NCBI GenBank assembly: GCA_029866325.1
Contig: JARWZO010000006.1
Location: 33,246 to 97,245 of the forward strand
Origin: Fluviicola sp.
GTDB taxonomy: Bacteria; Bacteroidota; Bacteroidia; Flavobacteriales_D; Crocinitomicaceae
Length of the DNA stretch: 64,000 bases
Direction of reading: 5' to 3'
In this document: in pieces, positions 49,501 through 58,142 of the stretch
Position numbering within the stretch: the stretch's first letter is position 1
Layout: each line of letters begins with the position of its first letter
Program-made: the position numbers and the translations under genes
The notes under the pieces: model-generated
Seen by the model: the letters and a program-made list of their open reading frames with translations, nothing else
Database searches by the model: none
What the model was told of the DNA's origin: nothing

Positions 49501-49625
49501 AGGGTTTCCGCAAGAAAATCGTCGATGAGGAGGTCTTTGTCCCATGCTTCGATGCGGAGGTTGGATAAAAGTTGCTGATCTCTGTTTGTTACTTTGCCCG
49601 ATACTGTAATTTTTTTTGTTGCCAT
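40569..49625 (-). CDS. Tc toxin subunit A (TcA, pore-forming translocation subunit)
   Basis: A 3018-residue protein similar to TcdA/XptA-type subunits, which form a pentameric bell that injects a TcC toxin. Residues 1-230 hold two transthyretin/carboxypeptidase-regulatory-like modules (KITVSGKVTN, TFNVSGTVHR). A cysteine motif SCDCGHCRSVYS at about 660 is typical of the VRP1-like part. The neuraminidase-like/linker region contains KRWKWMKKYRVWEANRKV, a signature of the family. The pore-forming and TcB-binding parts follow (FYFCIPDNDKLL, GLALKLSLFEPPIDP). It is about 500 residues longer than Photorhabdus TcdA1, mostly from the N-terminal modules. It starts 57 nt after the TcB-TcC gene, so the two are one transcript. 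There is no signal peptide. Confidence 0.93.
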   Translation of the reverse strand: MATKKITVSGKVTNRDQQLLSNLRIEAWDKDLLIDDFLAETLSDANGQFTLVIETGRFEELFLDKRPDVYFKIFHGEQLIKTTYDTAFYNLENDLTGIEIIVEFSVTPEIPVDLPDVVTTFNVSGTVHRNGKVASGILVQAFDQDLPSKKIPRTPLGKPVFTDPEGRFSIPYTADQFKRAENETADVVLTLSDRKGVLLHTTAIHFNAPQDLRLEIEFSVNDESTEQTELERYLSRMKPLLEEELTVDQLTQADVDFIAKEAEIPVEQLQLLQSGYLLRKETGISEVFFYGLFRQAITTNLSGWALYKPDELKEAYLKSVEKKIVPALQDLDKWIEQVLKIALEMALNRELKQGNEQSISVGALLGTVIQDTDKQLKFLELYHGFEGDRTAFWSDLQQHPDFQQQADELAFTLQLSKLSYQNLSFVEAVRADQRFKKAQDLVVLDTNGWETIIRENQIPIPTHITGQSTEQKTANYAQSITAVLETSFPNAYVAKMAKEGGAVHTEVIEFLENSEHGFAINQTPIDRYLSTEEGNEVLERFNDKDVAVAQLKQLQRLYSITGDSQLTMTFLQSNIQSAHQIASMPLEEYLYTMEDSGVETQILLSTHARATHITETNVIVVRELEDYYRTALPQIMRPNLEGVEEVIRDIPSYEKLFGSLDSCDCGHCRSVYSATAYFVELMHEFLGGKTNANPFRELMERRPDLKFIRLTCENTETEIPYIDLVNEILETYIGFNQLDEAHVRDTSNFTAQELGANPQFIVNEAHTQLRSAVYPLNMPFDLHLETAREYLQYLGSSRYEVMKHVAEKVADPAKETARLAESLRLSVKEYELLTTQTFAGTPVPPAELVSPHALYGYANNVGPLGHVDRIKRVSTFLERTAITYDELIALLQTTFLNPKWHIVDYLQDPTIADDPIQNAEREAFKTANQALITGLDTTTIVLRATLEASCDLNQTFIVYKNNSDLSNDAFAKINRFIRLWKKLGLTIEETDLMLCAFNATNDITPLAIKQIAHALLANHELKLPIEKLASLWSLMPMIGKKSVYQRLFLNKAALKIDDMYLLNLLQAELKTTTAKIKDHIPALLAAFKVKEEDIEAIRRYESLNTDNAPLNVATISTLHRYTVLAKAVKLSVQELITVLQLSPSKRPFDATRTADIPELLQLIRLIETSGFSLEKLRFLYQPHSGDDSVFVTDSETILQLAKTIGEGLEKQEGDAKKDFVRLNWSTALRLDEKVVRLLMARFPDFENHALALRSTNTNPILTTFTETYHRLSKIALFINGFKLKIEELTYLLDHPLEFDNFNLMDIPVSLPVAYSETGFIHWQRLAAYAGLKKQLRIKDESLIKVFNASSVDFAAVSTTLRTATGWSEAIVKDLIGTAFGEGLFESVAADFRNEKILLRLATVYRLGEKVGLSTTKLKNWAQQPADSNQSMDIKNTVRAKYEDAEWYAIAQEISNTLREKNRDALVSYLLAQPAVRALGIHDSNDLYGYFLIDVEMQSCMMTSRIVQANASIQLFIQRCLMNLEKDVNPTQIDKKRWKWMKKYRVWEANRKVFLYPENWIEPELRDDKSPFFKELENTLLQGEVNNENVEKALGKYLHQLDTVANLNVRAMYEDQSRNEIHVVARTKNIPYQYFYRKFNTKTAVWSAWKKVEADIEGDYLNMIVWNGRLMLFWLNITEKAGTQSNTDRISGRIPANYYENRLCWSEFKQGAWQPKSTSKEHLIGDVRLIYPEIKNGGLTINCGSGYYSENQFFGYVGYRVGDSHDHGIALTVEKAFRFDTYNSGCTVDIIPSSEQWRVTNTHDSYEELTNYDGLALIRKNDVKPVLNSDSYMDGITTPTHIPKFKPGNYFFVSGENQSYFVQTNMVELPIIFIPMQPVSPLLPEIPEFEEYTPYQPWKDDPYPGWEIFPEMGWDTPVLNGTPMAEMLQLNVQYGTQNFNGMAAPMMLKAANIEKGNSEKVIPMASSYTYGNAAAKERFGFQLGVYPMLKGLNFQFHGFYHKYVDEFIKNFNTKGVDGLLTIANQKLGERSFNYTPTADNSTRFKQNWGPQSNVSTPYPHELIDFSENGAYSQYNWELFFHVPMLIANRLSKNQRFEEAMNWYHYVFNPTSDVAESSPMRFWNLLPFKLTPGQSIEQLLAKLQLPDGNPEKTALKNQIEQWRDNPFNPHLIARMRLMAYMKNVVMKYLDNLMAWGDYLFRMETRESVNEAIQIYILAAEILGKKPQKISRRGKVKSENYETLRPRLDAFQNAVVDMETFFPNYSETPVSNSADSDVPQLTSILKVFYFCIPDNDKLLGYWEKVADRLFKIRHCQNIDGLALKLSLFEPPIDPALLVQATAQGLDIGSVIADINGATVSLYRFNYLHQKALEFTNELKGISGSLLTAIEKKDAEEFSALRSSHETSLLHLMRETKKLQYQESVVNRENILKTRENTVSRWQHYKKLLGDANPIAPAIGEMVRGINSPEDGERGVIGGRQLSSYEGQDLGKSAEAAIYQEGAGMYDTLSSIMHIIPNWNVEPWGVGATFGGSNLGSFYSAFANGFRTAASSSLSDATRASKLGGFFRREQDWALQCNTAAKEIMAIDKQLLAAEIRIDLAAKERDNLEIQIENAQEIESFLKTKYSNEDLYGWMQGEISTIYFQAYQLAYDLAKKAELAYRYELGIGTSNFIQYGYWDSFKKGLLAGDKLSLALRQLEKAWIDGNKREFELTKHISLASLDPLALIKLRATGSCDFTIPEVLFDIDHPGHFFRRIKSVSISLPCVAGPYTSVSAMLSLGKNKYRKEVLPASPYAESATPDSDVRFAYNLTTTQSIATSSGQNDTGLFELNFRDERYLPFEGTGAISNWTLELPTEVRQFDYNTIADVVVHMKYTSRANGTLKTEANGVVRAQLNELKQAIDTDNGSHLAFNMRQEFPNEWHLLKNGSSASLTIAANRFPFLVQSAGFTIDNVWLIAKVANEPDHFTVHVGVTPVVLDKKWELYAKSHSGISVGTPFTLTIPDTENVADLEELLLVVNYKLA

Positions 49626-49682
49626 GCTATTTTTGTTTTATTTGAATAGTTATTTGAAAAACTATGTTTCTATAGTTTAGAT

Positions 49683-52600
49683 TTATTGAGGACGAACGAA
49701 TTCCATCATTCTTTGCATCTCTTGTGGTGTTAATTGTCTTGGTGGTGGAAAGGTGAATGAAGGAGTAGCGGATGGTCTATCTCTTAAATTCCCTTCACCG
49801 TGACACATCGCACAAAAAGGATTCCTACCTTCTGCCACTCTCTGTTGAATCCAACCGTCAGGCACTCCAAAATGAGAGGCATCCATGGCCATTCTGTTTA
49901 AACCTACACCCACACGAAGAATTGCAACCTGAGGAGCTAATGAAGCCACATCTAATGCTAGACCTGTAGCAACATCACCAGCACCACCTCCACGCCTTGC
50001 GGCATCAGTTGTATCAGCTAATGGATTAACACTCTGAGCAGCGGCATAACTGTCTCCAGTATATAAATATACTGCTGATGCAACTATAACTCCAATTAAC
50101 AAACCTCCGCGAGGTGAATGAGGAGTGCTAACATGTGGTGTGCTCACGTGTGGAGCTGAAACATGAGGTGCAGTAACATGCGGAGCAGCTGGCACATGTG
50201 GTCCAGCAGGAGCATGTGGTGCTGCCGGTGCATGTGGTGCTGCCGGTGCATGTGGCGGTGCGACCGGAGAAGGGGGATGCGGGGTTCTTGATAAAGCAGG
50301 TTCATTAGGAACAACACCTTCTGCTGCCATTTGATTTGCTACATGTTGACCTGGATTTTGGACACCTGCCGCATGAGCATCGGCAACACGATGAGCGAAA
50401 TTATGACCAGAGCCCACTGTACCGGCATTTCCTCTGGCGAAAGACAAATTAGAAGTAGTAAGTGCTTGGGTAGGATTGGTTGCTAAATGACCAAAAGTAT
50501 GATGAATTTGAATACCTGAAAGTGAAATACCTCTTTGGGCTAGCAATCGTCCAAATTCTGTTCTTACAGCCGAATAAGATGTTCGGGCGTAATTAATAGC
50601 TGTCCCAGCCGCTCTGTTCGATCCCATTCCATGAGTAGTAACCCTTGTAGTAACCTCTGCTTGAAAAGCCCTGATGGTATCAGCGTATGTACTCGTATGA
50701 AATCGACCACCCAAGGTATTTACGACTGCTTGTTCCCAGGCGGCACCAACTGACGGATTATTCGTTATTAGACCTGGAACAGGTTGCCCCTGATGTCCGG
50801 TTTTATCTGTTTGATTTAACGGGTGACAATAAGAATAAGTGTTAATTCCACCTTTAATCCCTATCGGATCACTACTACACCATCTTCCCAACCACGGCAG
50901 GTAATACCTTGCAGTATGATAAGCCATACCCGTTTCTTCATCCCGTTCCATGCCGGTGTATTTGTAACGTTTGGCGGTTGTATTTACCGCTGCATTTTTA
51001 GCCTGATAAGCTGTTGTGCCATACGGATGGTATTCTTCATACGAGATAATATGGCCGCTGCCATTGCATTCCAAACCTGCAGAACCCAAGTGATTGCTGT
51101 ATTGATAGCGTTGCACAATTCCTGTTGTAAGCAGGTTACTATTAGTCTGCAATATGTGTTCGGTTATTAAAATGCGTTGGTCATCTAAAAACAAATGATG
51201 GGTTTCTATTTCTTCCTGTAAATTCATTCCGTTCCATCTGCGATAGAGTTCCATTCCACCCAGATAAATCCGTTCTTCAATGATACCATCCAGACGTTCT
51301 ATGCGTTTTCGGCTGCGTTGTTTACTGGCGTCGTAGTTATAAAATACCTGTCCGCCACCGCCTAAGTTGGCCCTATGGATCATGTCTCTGTAATCCCAAT
51401 GCATGTTATATTCATCTATGGCATTGCCCAGGTTGAGCATGCTTCCGTGAATATCATAGGTATAATTGATTACCGTACTTGCATCGCTACCTATTTGAGT
51501 GCTCAGTAGGCGGTTGCTATCGGTTGCGTAGGTATAATTTCTGGTCCATCGTTGGGTAAAACTGCCTATGCCTGCACGATGTTTCAGTTGGACAATATTA
51601 CCCACTTCATCGTAATCGTAATTCTGTATGTAGTTGCGACTCGCCATCGGATCGTTGATCGGGAAGGAAACGTCATTCATAGCGGCAGGTTTTCCATGTG
51701 CGGGTGCCTGATCCAAACTTCCGTTTTCTCTGCCTTCAGCCTGAATGAGTCGATAAAGCGCATCATACGTATAGCGGCTGCGCGGTTCTACCAGCTGATT
51801 GTTAAAAAAGATCGGTTCGTAAGCGTCGTCAAGTATCTCTACACTATTTCCGGAAGGATCGTAGGTATAATAGAGATTCTGCAATACGTTGGCGTTACTT
51901 AAACCGCTTGGGCCATTTGGCAAAACGTCTCCCGGACTTGTGCGAGTTGTGCGCAGTTGTACCAAGCGAAACATAATTGAATCATAGTGATAACGCGTGG
52001 TAGTGCCATTGCCATACTGCATGCGTGTTCGCTGGCCTTTTGCATTGTATTCTATATGAAGTACAACCTCTGTTGTAACTCCATTCACGGTGTGCAATTC
52101 ACTCTTTAAGCTGCCTCGTTGGTTGTAAGTTGGCGTATAGGTGGCGGGAAGTCTTCCTGCTAAGTGCCAGTTTTCCATGTAAACCATGCGGTTGAGTGCG
52201 TCGAAGTGGGTTCTTTGGGTAAACACCTCCGAAGAAGGTAGTTCGCTGTTCCAATCAATAACGGATTGGTTGTGCGATGAACTCAATTGTCGAGTCACTT
52301 CTAACAAGTTTCCTTTAAAATCAAGTTGTATTTTCGTGGTTAAACCACCGGAATCATAGTGTTGATAGGCCTGCCCCCTGAGGTTCTTTAGTTTTGCATC
52401 CGGCAAGGTTTCTCCGTAAATAATTCGTTCAATGAGGTTCCATTCACCATCGTTGATCTTTAGTTGTATTTGCAGTGGCCTGCGCAGTGCATCATAGTTG
52501 GATCGTACAATGCGGTATTCGTGAACCGTACCTATGTCAGACTGAGTTTCGTTTTCATCCCATGCATAAAAAGGCTGACCGTTGCTATCCAAGATCATCC

Positions 52601-55600
52601 ATCGATCGCCACCATCCATGCTGTGTTGAAACAACAGATTACCACCTATGTCATAACAAGGAACATAACCGGCAACTGCTCCCGGAATACTGATGTGTTC
52701 CATTACCCGATTTCCACGAGCATCTTCAATCCAAAGCGGTTTGCCTTCGGTATCCAATTTAGAATACGTGACTAATTTTTCTTCAATCGTACTACCAGCT
52801 TGTTCATACTTATTATGTCCAATCGCTATCACCTCCCTTCCTAAACCGTCAAAATACACTGCAGCAGGGGTATTTGCGTGCGCAGCAGAAAGTGTTGCCG
52901 CTCTTTGCTGTGCCGCGCTTCCTGCCATATTAGTAGCATACCAATTATTACCTGGCTCCAACACAGTGTCGTTGGCATCGTACGCCAAACTGAACCAAGG
53001 AGTAAATACTGCTTTTACATAAGTTCCATCGGGCAGTTCAGTACGTATTTGTCGACCTACGGCATCGTAATAGATAATAGGTGTTACGCCCTCTTCTATT
53101 AGTTCTTCATATTGATGACCTATCGAACTAAAATAAGGTTCGTATTGCTTTACGGCCTTTCCTTTGTTATTGAGAATTGTTTTCCCATTCGCCAACCACC
53201 GTAGGGGAAATCCATCTCTTTCCGGCTCAGCTTGTTTTTTTGTGACAATCAGATGTCCTGAACCGTTCGAATATTCAAAACCCGCTTGTAACGGAGACGG
53301 TGTTCCCAATTCTTGTGTCAGGTGTTTTTCTCTAACAATGCCGGCAGCACATGCCGGATGATGTCCATAACTAACGCTGCCGTCCGGTTCTATTTTTTCT
53401 CCGAAATAATAAAGGCTTCGGGCAGTGGCATTACCCAATAAGTTTCTCGAAGCGGTTTCATCATAGTTTTCAGTAAAATAGTGGATGATGGTTGCTAGCG
53501 TGGGATGGATCAACGCATCATTAAAACCCGTTAAATTATCTGCTTCAACTCCTTTACCCAGAACAGCAGTCGCGGTGGGCATGCCTAAGATATCAAAAAC
53601 CACCTCGGTGATGTTATCATTGCTATCAATCATTCGTTGGGGAGCAAGAACGCGGTAATTAAAGTGTTCGATACGGGTTGTATTACCTATGGCATCTACC
53701 GAAGATTCGATGAATAAATCTTTACTGTCAAACTGAACCACGGTCACATTTCCAAATGGATCAGTATATCTTTCGGGTAAATAAAAATGCGATGATGCAT
53801 CCGGATTAAAACCTGCAATACCCGATCGTATCCAATATTGACCGGTTGTATCCAAATCAGGAAAACGATTTTGCAGAACAATTCCACTCAAATATCCGCT
53901 TCTATCGGCATTGTGCAAATCATCTCTCACTTCAGCAGTTAGTTGACCCGGTTTAAACACTGCTTCCAGCAAATCATCCGTGAGCGCCATTTTATAGGCT
54001 TCATAAGGTAAACCCAAGGTGCTTTGTTGTCCCCAAGGCAAGGAATGAATCAAGTCTTCATCAAAATAGACTATCCGGGTATGTTCCACACATCTTTTTT
54101 GCGGACTCACCCTATTTGGAAGTTCGTGGTAGGGAATTTCATTAACAACATCGGAAATGTGGTAGTCTTTTAACTCATCTATAGAAAAATAGATTCCATC
54201 ATTGGGAACAATCCCTGTCACTTCAAACGTTTTAGCTTCTGTTGGTACACGCAATCTGTGTGTATTTTCGGTCAGTATGTCGTTGCTAAAACTGTTTTTA
54301 GAAAACACCATCAACCGTTCTCTTTGTACTTCTTGAATAAGCGCCACTACTTCGGCCGACAAGCCGGCTTCTGCATGTGTTCCGATTCGTGGATACGTAA
54401 CCGCTAACGATTGGAGTGTATTGCCAAACTCATCAAATTGCAGGTTAAATGAATGGGCAATTCGTGGATCAGGAACAAGTGCTTCGGTTGTCAAATCCAA
54501 TTCATAATGATAGTTGATGGCTTCACTTTCGGCAGGAAAAAAAACAGCAAACCGATTTTTACCCTTGGGTTGCAACCGGTTGATGGAGCAATTGTGGAAT
54601 GCGGTTGAAAAGAGTTTGATTCGTTTTTCTTCGCCTCTGGCAAATGCATCCACTTCGAGTTCATACACTTCTTGTCGCAGTGTCATTCCTTTACAGGCCC
54701 GTAAGGCTTGATGCCATTCGTCACTTGTAAGCAAGTCGGGATCTAGATCGAAATCAGGTAATCGATTTTCAGTAAAATCTGCTGATTGTGGCGCAAAATA
54801 TTCAGCTTCGAATTGATTCAGTAGTTTATCACGCCCCAGAAAAGCGCCTGTATGGTACCAAGTAATTGTTTTGATTGGAGGTTGGTAAAGCGTGAGGTCT
54901 TCCGTGACGTAAGGACTGTTGGAATTTGCTTCAACAAAAGTTCCAAAATTTTCGACATCTGTTTGTTCTACTCTTCCGAAACCTCTAAATTCTCTTTCTG
55001 AATGGTCATAATAGCCATGATGGTAACTGTATTGAGAGCTAAAGCGCGTTTTTGTCCATTTGTCAAATACCGTTGTTTTGGTTAACAGATGAACGGGGAA
55101 ATGCAGCTTCGTCACCCACGGTTTTCCTGCCAGTTTATCTGCCAAATAAAACTTGGTTGAAGGTTCGTACTCCATGGAAACTTCCTTCCCGAGGTTATTT
55201 TTATAAGAAACCATGATATGCGGCTTCTTACTGTTCATCAAATCAATATACTTTAACGGCGCACTGCTGTCTTTTGATAACGGACTTGACCAAACAATAC
55301 AAGCTACGCCGTTGCCTAATAAATCGGTAACCGTAATTTTTGCTTGTGAATGGATTTCCGGAAAAGCGTCAATTTCGAATGGTGTGGTGCTAAAGCGATT
55401 GCCGCTGAGGTTTTTCCAACAGGTAAATTTGTTGTTGCCTAAGTAGATAATATCAGAGGTGCCCGAACCATCAATATCCGCTAAGCGCAAATAAGAAGGA
55501 TTAAACGCATCGGGATGATCGAAAACCGGTGCATTGTCAAGGGCTACTTTAGCACCAAATTTCCCGTATCCAAGGTTGGGCCAATAGCACACTTCACCAT

Positions 55601-57431
55601 TTCGAATGCGTAAAATATCGGTCATTCCATCCCCCGACATATCGGCCAAAAAGATGGTTTGTTTACTATCTGCAAAAACAATGTGCGGTCCGGCTTCTTC
55701 ATCAAACGATTTTGGTGTTTTGCAAGCTACTTCATACCCTTCTCTTCCGCTCGAAGCATACCATGTAAAAACAGCATCTTCCGAAATGAGCAGTTCAGCT
55801 TTTCCATCGCCGTTTAAATCCAACATTCGCGTATTGGGATCACCGAAATCAATGTTGGGCAGGGCTTTGAATGACCGCAATCCAAGCCACTCATTGTCGT
55901 CATTCAATTCAAAAAAACCGCGTGGTTCGGCACCGAAGCTAACCAATTGTTTACCACCATCAGCATCCAAATCTGCAAGCTGTAGCTGTCCACCCAGACC
56001 GACAAATGAAGGTTTGGGAGAAATTAATTTTGCCTGTTCAAATTTCCCGTCGCCCAAGTTATGTTTATAATACCAACCGTTTGCTTGTTCTGTTAAGATG
56101 CCGGATAAACCTTCATTGTATAAATCAGTAAATTGATAATGTTGTTCGTCTAATCCTGCAGGTGAATGAATCAACGCGTCGGGAGAAATATGCTTTACCT
56201 CATCATTCCAATCATGCTTTTGGTAGTCAAACTCCATGGGTGGAGTGTTCTTGCTAGCATAACTTCCATCGGGTTTTTTGTTATAGCCAACGGAAACAAC
56301 CTTCGTTAGAAAGGTAAAATCTTGCTCAATAGCTGTATCGTATCCAAAGTTGACTGATTTTATAAGCGTTTTCTGATCGGATTTATCCTGTTGTAAAGCA
56401 AGCTCTTCAAACACATGGAATAATAAAACCCGCTTGCATAAACGAGTGGTTCTGATTTCAAAACCTGCCTTATAGTCAGAAAACGCATCCGGTCTGAAAT
56501 CCCATGGGTTTATGTTGTCAAGCGGTTCATTTTCAGTATCGGTTGTACCATAATCAAAGACGGTTTGAAATAGATAGTCTGCTTCAACCGGAAAGGCATC
56601 TCCAAATTCATTGTAGGGCGTTTTATTTCCATAAAGCACTTTGTCGATGTAGCAATTGGTATAGGTAATCAATCCGCTCCTTTGCCGATTTCTATGATGC
56701 AAGAATGCCTCATCAAAACCTACCGCATCTTCCTTTTTATAGATATAATGCGAACAGTTTCCCTTGTCATCAAACACAAATTCCGGGAGCCATTCATAAA
56801 TCTGAGTAGGGTCATCAGGATTTGAAATGACGGCTTGAGAACTCCACCCATAAAGTGTGGTTGCATTATTTTTGGTAATCACGCGCCACTTGATAATTCC
56901 TGTTGCTTTAGCCGTCCATCGTTCAATTCGGGCAAATAAACCCTCGGTACGAGGTTTGTAATTTCTGATCGTAAACAATCCATCTACCGAATCACGCTCA
57001 AGAATAATGTGTTCATTCGCCGCATCAACGGCAAAACTTCCATCCGGATTCTTTCTAAACTCAGGCACTAAATCTTCGGCCTCGGAAAATAAAAAGGTAT
57101 CCGAATCAATGGAATCATGGTATTGAGGTAATCCTTTATCTGTTTTGCGTTTAATGGAGCTTAAACTCAGTTTCCAGCCCAAACCGAATGTTCCGTTACC
57201 GGCACCTGAACTATAGGAAAGACCGAGGGAAGGCGATGCTCCCCTAGCTGCCGAAAAAGGAAGCGGAATTGTACAGGAAGCCGTGCCATTTACTGCATTC
57301 ACCGAAAATTTTTCGTCAATTGATTTGATTGCTCCTCCACCTTTCGGCAACGAAATAGAAGGAATCTCAATAGCATTTGATTTGGTTTTTGCACCATCCT
57401 TTTTCGAGGAACTAGCGTTCGAATCTTTCAT
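49683..57431 (-). CDS. TcB-TcC fusion: RHS cocoon with variable C-terminal effector
   Basis: A 2582-residue protein combining TcB and TcC, usually two genes in Photorhabdus. Residues 40-330 are an SpvB domain (ISLPKGGGAI, PLGL-like GLGWKLSLSSI), followed by FG-GAP/VCBS propeller repeats (LADLDADGGKQL, DISGSGTSD-like), TcdB mid-regions and RHS/YD repeats. The RHS core ends with RYYLPWLGRWCSSDPIG and TDKTGH at 2213. The last 369 residues (nt 49683-50792) are the variable toxin: an IHH motif at H2310/H2311, N2328, H2343 and H2347 suggest an HNH/treble-clef-type nuclease. Then come Pro-His repeats (2384-2439), a hydrophobic stretch (GGLLIGVIVASAVYLY) and a CAMCH motif (2540-2544). The effector would be sealed inside the cocoon and passed to TcA. 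No immunity gene is visible alongside. Confidence 0.9.
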   Translation of the reverse strand: MKDSNASSSKKDGAKTKSNAIEIPSISLPKGGGAIKSIDEKFSVNAVNGTASCTIPLPFSAARGASPSLGLSYSSGAGNGTFGLGWKLSLSSIKRKTDKGLPQYHDSIDSDTFLFSEAEDLVPEFRKNPDGSFAVDAANEHIILERDSVDGLFTIRNYKPRTEGLFARIERWTAKATGIIKWRVITKNNATTLYGWSSQAVISNPDDPTQIYEWLPEFVFDDKGNCSHYIYKKEDAVGFDEAFLHHRNRQRSGLITYTNCYIDKVLYGNKTPYNEFGDAFPVEADYLFQTVFDYGTTDTENEPLDNINPWDFRPDAFSDYKAGFEIRTTRLCKRVLLFHVFEELALQQDKSDQKTLIKSVNFGYDTAIEQDFTFLTKVVSVGYNKKPDGSYASKNTPPMEFDYQKHDWNDEVKHISPDALIHSPAGLDEQHYQFTDLYNEGLSGILTEQANGWYYKHNLGDGKFEQAKLISPKPSFVGLGGQLQLADLDADGGKQLVSFGAEPRGFFELNDDNEWLGLRSFKALPNIDFGDPNTRMLDLNGDGKAELLISEDAVFTWYASSGREGYEVACKTPKSFDEEAGPHIVFADSKQTIFLADMSGDGMTDILRIRNGEVCYWPNLGYGKFGAKVALDNAPVFDHPDAFNPSYLRLADIDGSGTSDIIYLGNNKFTCWKNLSGNRFSTTPFEIDAFPEIHSQAKITVTDLLGNGVACIVWSSPLSKDSSAPLKYIDLMNSKKPHIMVSYKNNLGKEVSMEYEPSTKFYLADKLAGKPWVTKLHFPVHLLTKTTVFDKWTKTRFSSQYSYHHGYYDHSEREFRGFGRVEQTDVENFGTFVEANSNSPYVTEDLTLYQPPIKTITWYHTGAFLGRDKLLNQFEAEYFAPQSADFTENRLPDFDLDPDLLTSDEWHQALRACKGMTLRQEVYELEVDAFARGEEKRIKLFSTAFHNCSINRLQPKGKNRFAVFFPAESEAINYHYELDLTTEALVPDPRIAHSFNLQFDEFGNTLQSLAVTYPRIGTHAEAGLSAEVVALIQEVQRERLMVFSKNSFSNDILTENTHRLRVPTEAKTFEVTGIVPNDGIYFSIDELKDYHISDVVNEIPYHELPNRVSPQKRCVEHTRIVYFDEDLIHSLPWGQQSTLGLPYEAYKMALTDDLLEAVFKPGQLTAEVRDDLHNADRSGYLSGIVLQNRFPDLDTTGQYWIRSGIAGFNPDASSHFYLPERYTDPFGNVTVVQFDSKDLFIESSVDAIGNTTRIEHFNYRVLAPQRMIDSNDNITEVVFDILGMPTATAVLGKGVEADNLTGFNDALIHPTLATIIHYFTENYDETASRNLLGNATARSLYYFGEKIEPDGSVSYGHHPACAAGIVREKHLTQELGTPSPLQAGFEYSNGSGHLIVTKKQAEPERDGFPLRWLANGKTILNNKGKAVKQYEPYFSSIGHQYEELIEEGVTPIIYYDAVGRQIRTELPDGTYVKAVFTPWFSLAYDANDTVLEPGNNWYATNMAGSAAQQRAATLSAAHANTPAAVYFDGLGREVIAIGHNKYEQAGSTIEEKLVTYSKLDTEGKPLWIEDARGNRVMEHISIPGAVAGYVPCYDIGGNLLFQHSMDGGDRWMILDSNGQPFYAWDENETQSDIGTVHEYRIVRSNYDALRRPLQIQLKINDGEWNLIERIIYGETLPDAKLKNLRGQAYQHYDSGGLTTKIQLDFKGNLLEVTRQLSSSHNQSVIDWNSELPSSEVFTQRTHFDALNRMVYMENWHLAGRLPATYTPTYNQRGSLKSELHTVNGVTTEVVLHIEYNAKGQRTRMQYGNGTTTRYHYDSIMFRLVQLRTTRTSPGDVLPNGPSGLSNANVLQNLYYTYDPSGNSVEILDDAYEPIFFNNQLVEPRSRYTYDALYRLIQAEGRENGSLDQAPAHGKPAAMNDVSFPINDPMASRNYIQNYDYDEVGNIVQLKHRAGIGSFTQRWTRNYTYATDSNRLLSTQIGSDASTVINYTYDIHGSMLNLGNAIDEYNMHWDYRDMIHRANLGGGGQVFYNYDASKQRSRKRIERLDGIIEERIYLGGMELYRRWNGMNLQEEIETHHLFLDDQRILITEHILQTNSNLLTTGIVQRYQYSNHLGSAGLECNGSGHIISYEEYHPYGTTAYQAKNAAVNTTAKRYKYTGMERDEETGMAYHTARYYLPWLGRWCSSDPIGIKGGINTYSYCHPLNQTDKTGHQGQPVPGLITNNPSVGAAWEQAVVNTLGGRFHTSTYADTIRAFQAEVTTRVTTHGMGSNRAAGTAINYARTSYSAVRTEFGRLLAQRGISLSGIQIHHTFGHLATNPTQALTTSNLSFARGNAGTVGSGHNFAHRVADAHAAGVQNPGQHVANQMAAEGVVPNEPALSRTPHPPSPVAPPHAPAAPHAPAAPHAPAGPHVPAAPHVTAPHVSAPHVSTPHVSTPHSPRGGLLIGVIVASAVYLYTGDSYAAAQSVNPLADTTDAARRGGGAGDVATGLALDVASLAPQVAILRVGVGLNRMAMDASHFGVPDGWIQQRVAEGRNPFCAMCHGEGNLRDRPSATPSFTFPPPRQLTPQEMQRMMEFVRPQ
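50115..50282 (-). repeat. Pro-Ala-His tandem tract inside the TcC effector
   Basis: About 56 residues consisting of units such as PHAPA, PHVPA, PHVSA and PHVST. The DNA has a tandem unit of about 18 bp (GTGCATGTGGTGCTGCCG type). It probably forms a flexible, extended linker between the nuclease-like part and the hydrophobic segment. Histidine content may bind metal or sense pH. Confidence 0.7.
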
Positions 57432-58142
57432 TTCAGTGTTCAGTAAATAGCGGAAAAACAGACAAAATCAGCTACTACTCCAATGTAGAAAGTAATCATT
57501 CGAACTTTCATTCATCAGTGAATAGGAACTATCTGGTATTTCCGGTTGGTTTTGGGTCTAAAAGTAGAAGGAATTCTTTTAGTGCAATTGTTGTTTTTAA
57601 CACCTCTTACAACCATTGATTAGTTAGTCATTTTCAACGACCAATTGGTGAAAACGAATGAGTGGTTTTTGGAAGATGTGGTTGAACTATAACTATTCGT
57701 TCGATTCCAACAAGGTAATTTTTCATCTCTGTGGAAAAGCTAATTATGACTCATTTTTTCTTTCGCCAATTACTCATACACCGTTTCCCCCATCTTACGA
57801 CATGAATTGCCTATCTCATGTCAATCTAAAAAAACCGTAAATACATCATCACTAGTTTAGACCTAAGAAAAGCAAGGGTAATGCTAGCGACTCACGTTTT
57901 TCACAACGGTTCTTATTCCTGAACTCAAAAGCAAAACTCACATGTGTTGACATGAAATACCAACGTTGCTGGTTGAGAGAGGAAGAAAAAACAAAACTGA
58001 AAAAAAGTGGAGCAGAACCCACTAAAAAAACGGTCAGGCTCGCTCGTGAGAGCAGCAGGAAATTAACTTGAACAGATACTCGCAAAGGTGAATTCGACAG
58101 CGTTCGCTAAAAGCCTTACGAGTAAGAGAAAAAACGAATCTT
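57432..58142. other. Intergenic region between TcBC and lectin; degenerate repeat copy
   Basis: 711 bp with no convincing gene; the small open frames here are short and unlike protein. CGTTCGATTCCAACAAGG at 57698-57715 resembles the left end of the GGTTCGAT repeats but the right half is not found. No clean TAnnTTTG promoter box was found before the TcBC start at 57431 (TACTTTTA is a near match). A GTGG/CCAC hairpin at about 58006-58023 is weak. Confidence 0.45.

Noticed and set aside
49626..49682. Possible immunity gene between the TcBC and TcA genes.
   Set aside because: Only 57 nt lie between them and no open frame fits; Tc toxins generally do not need an adjacent immunity gene.
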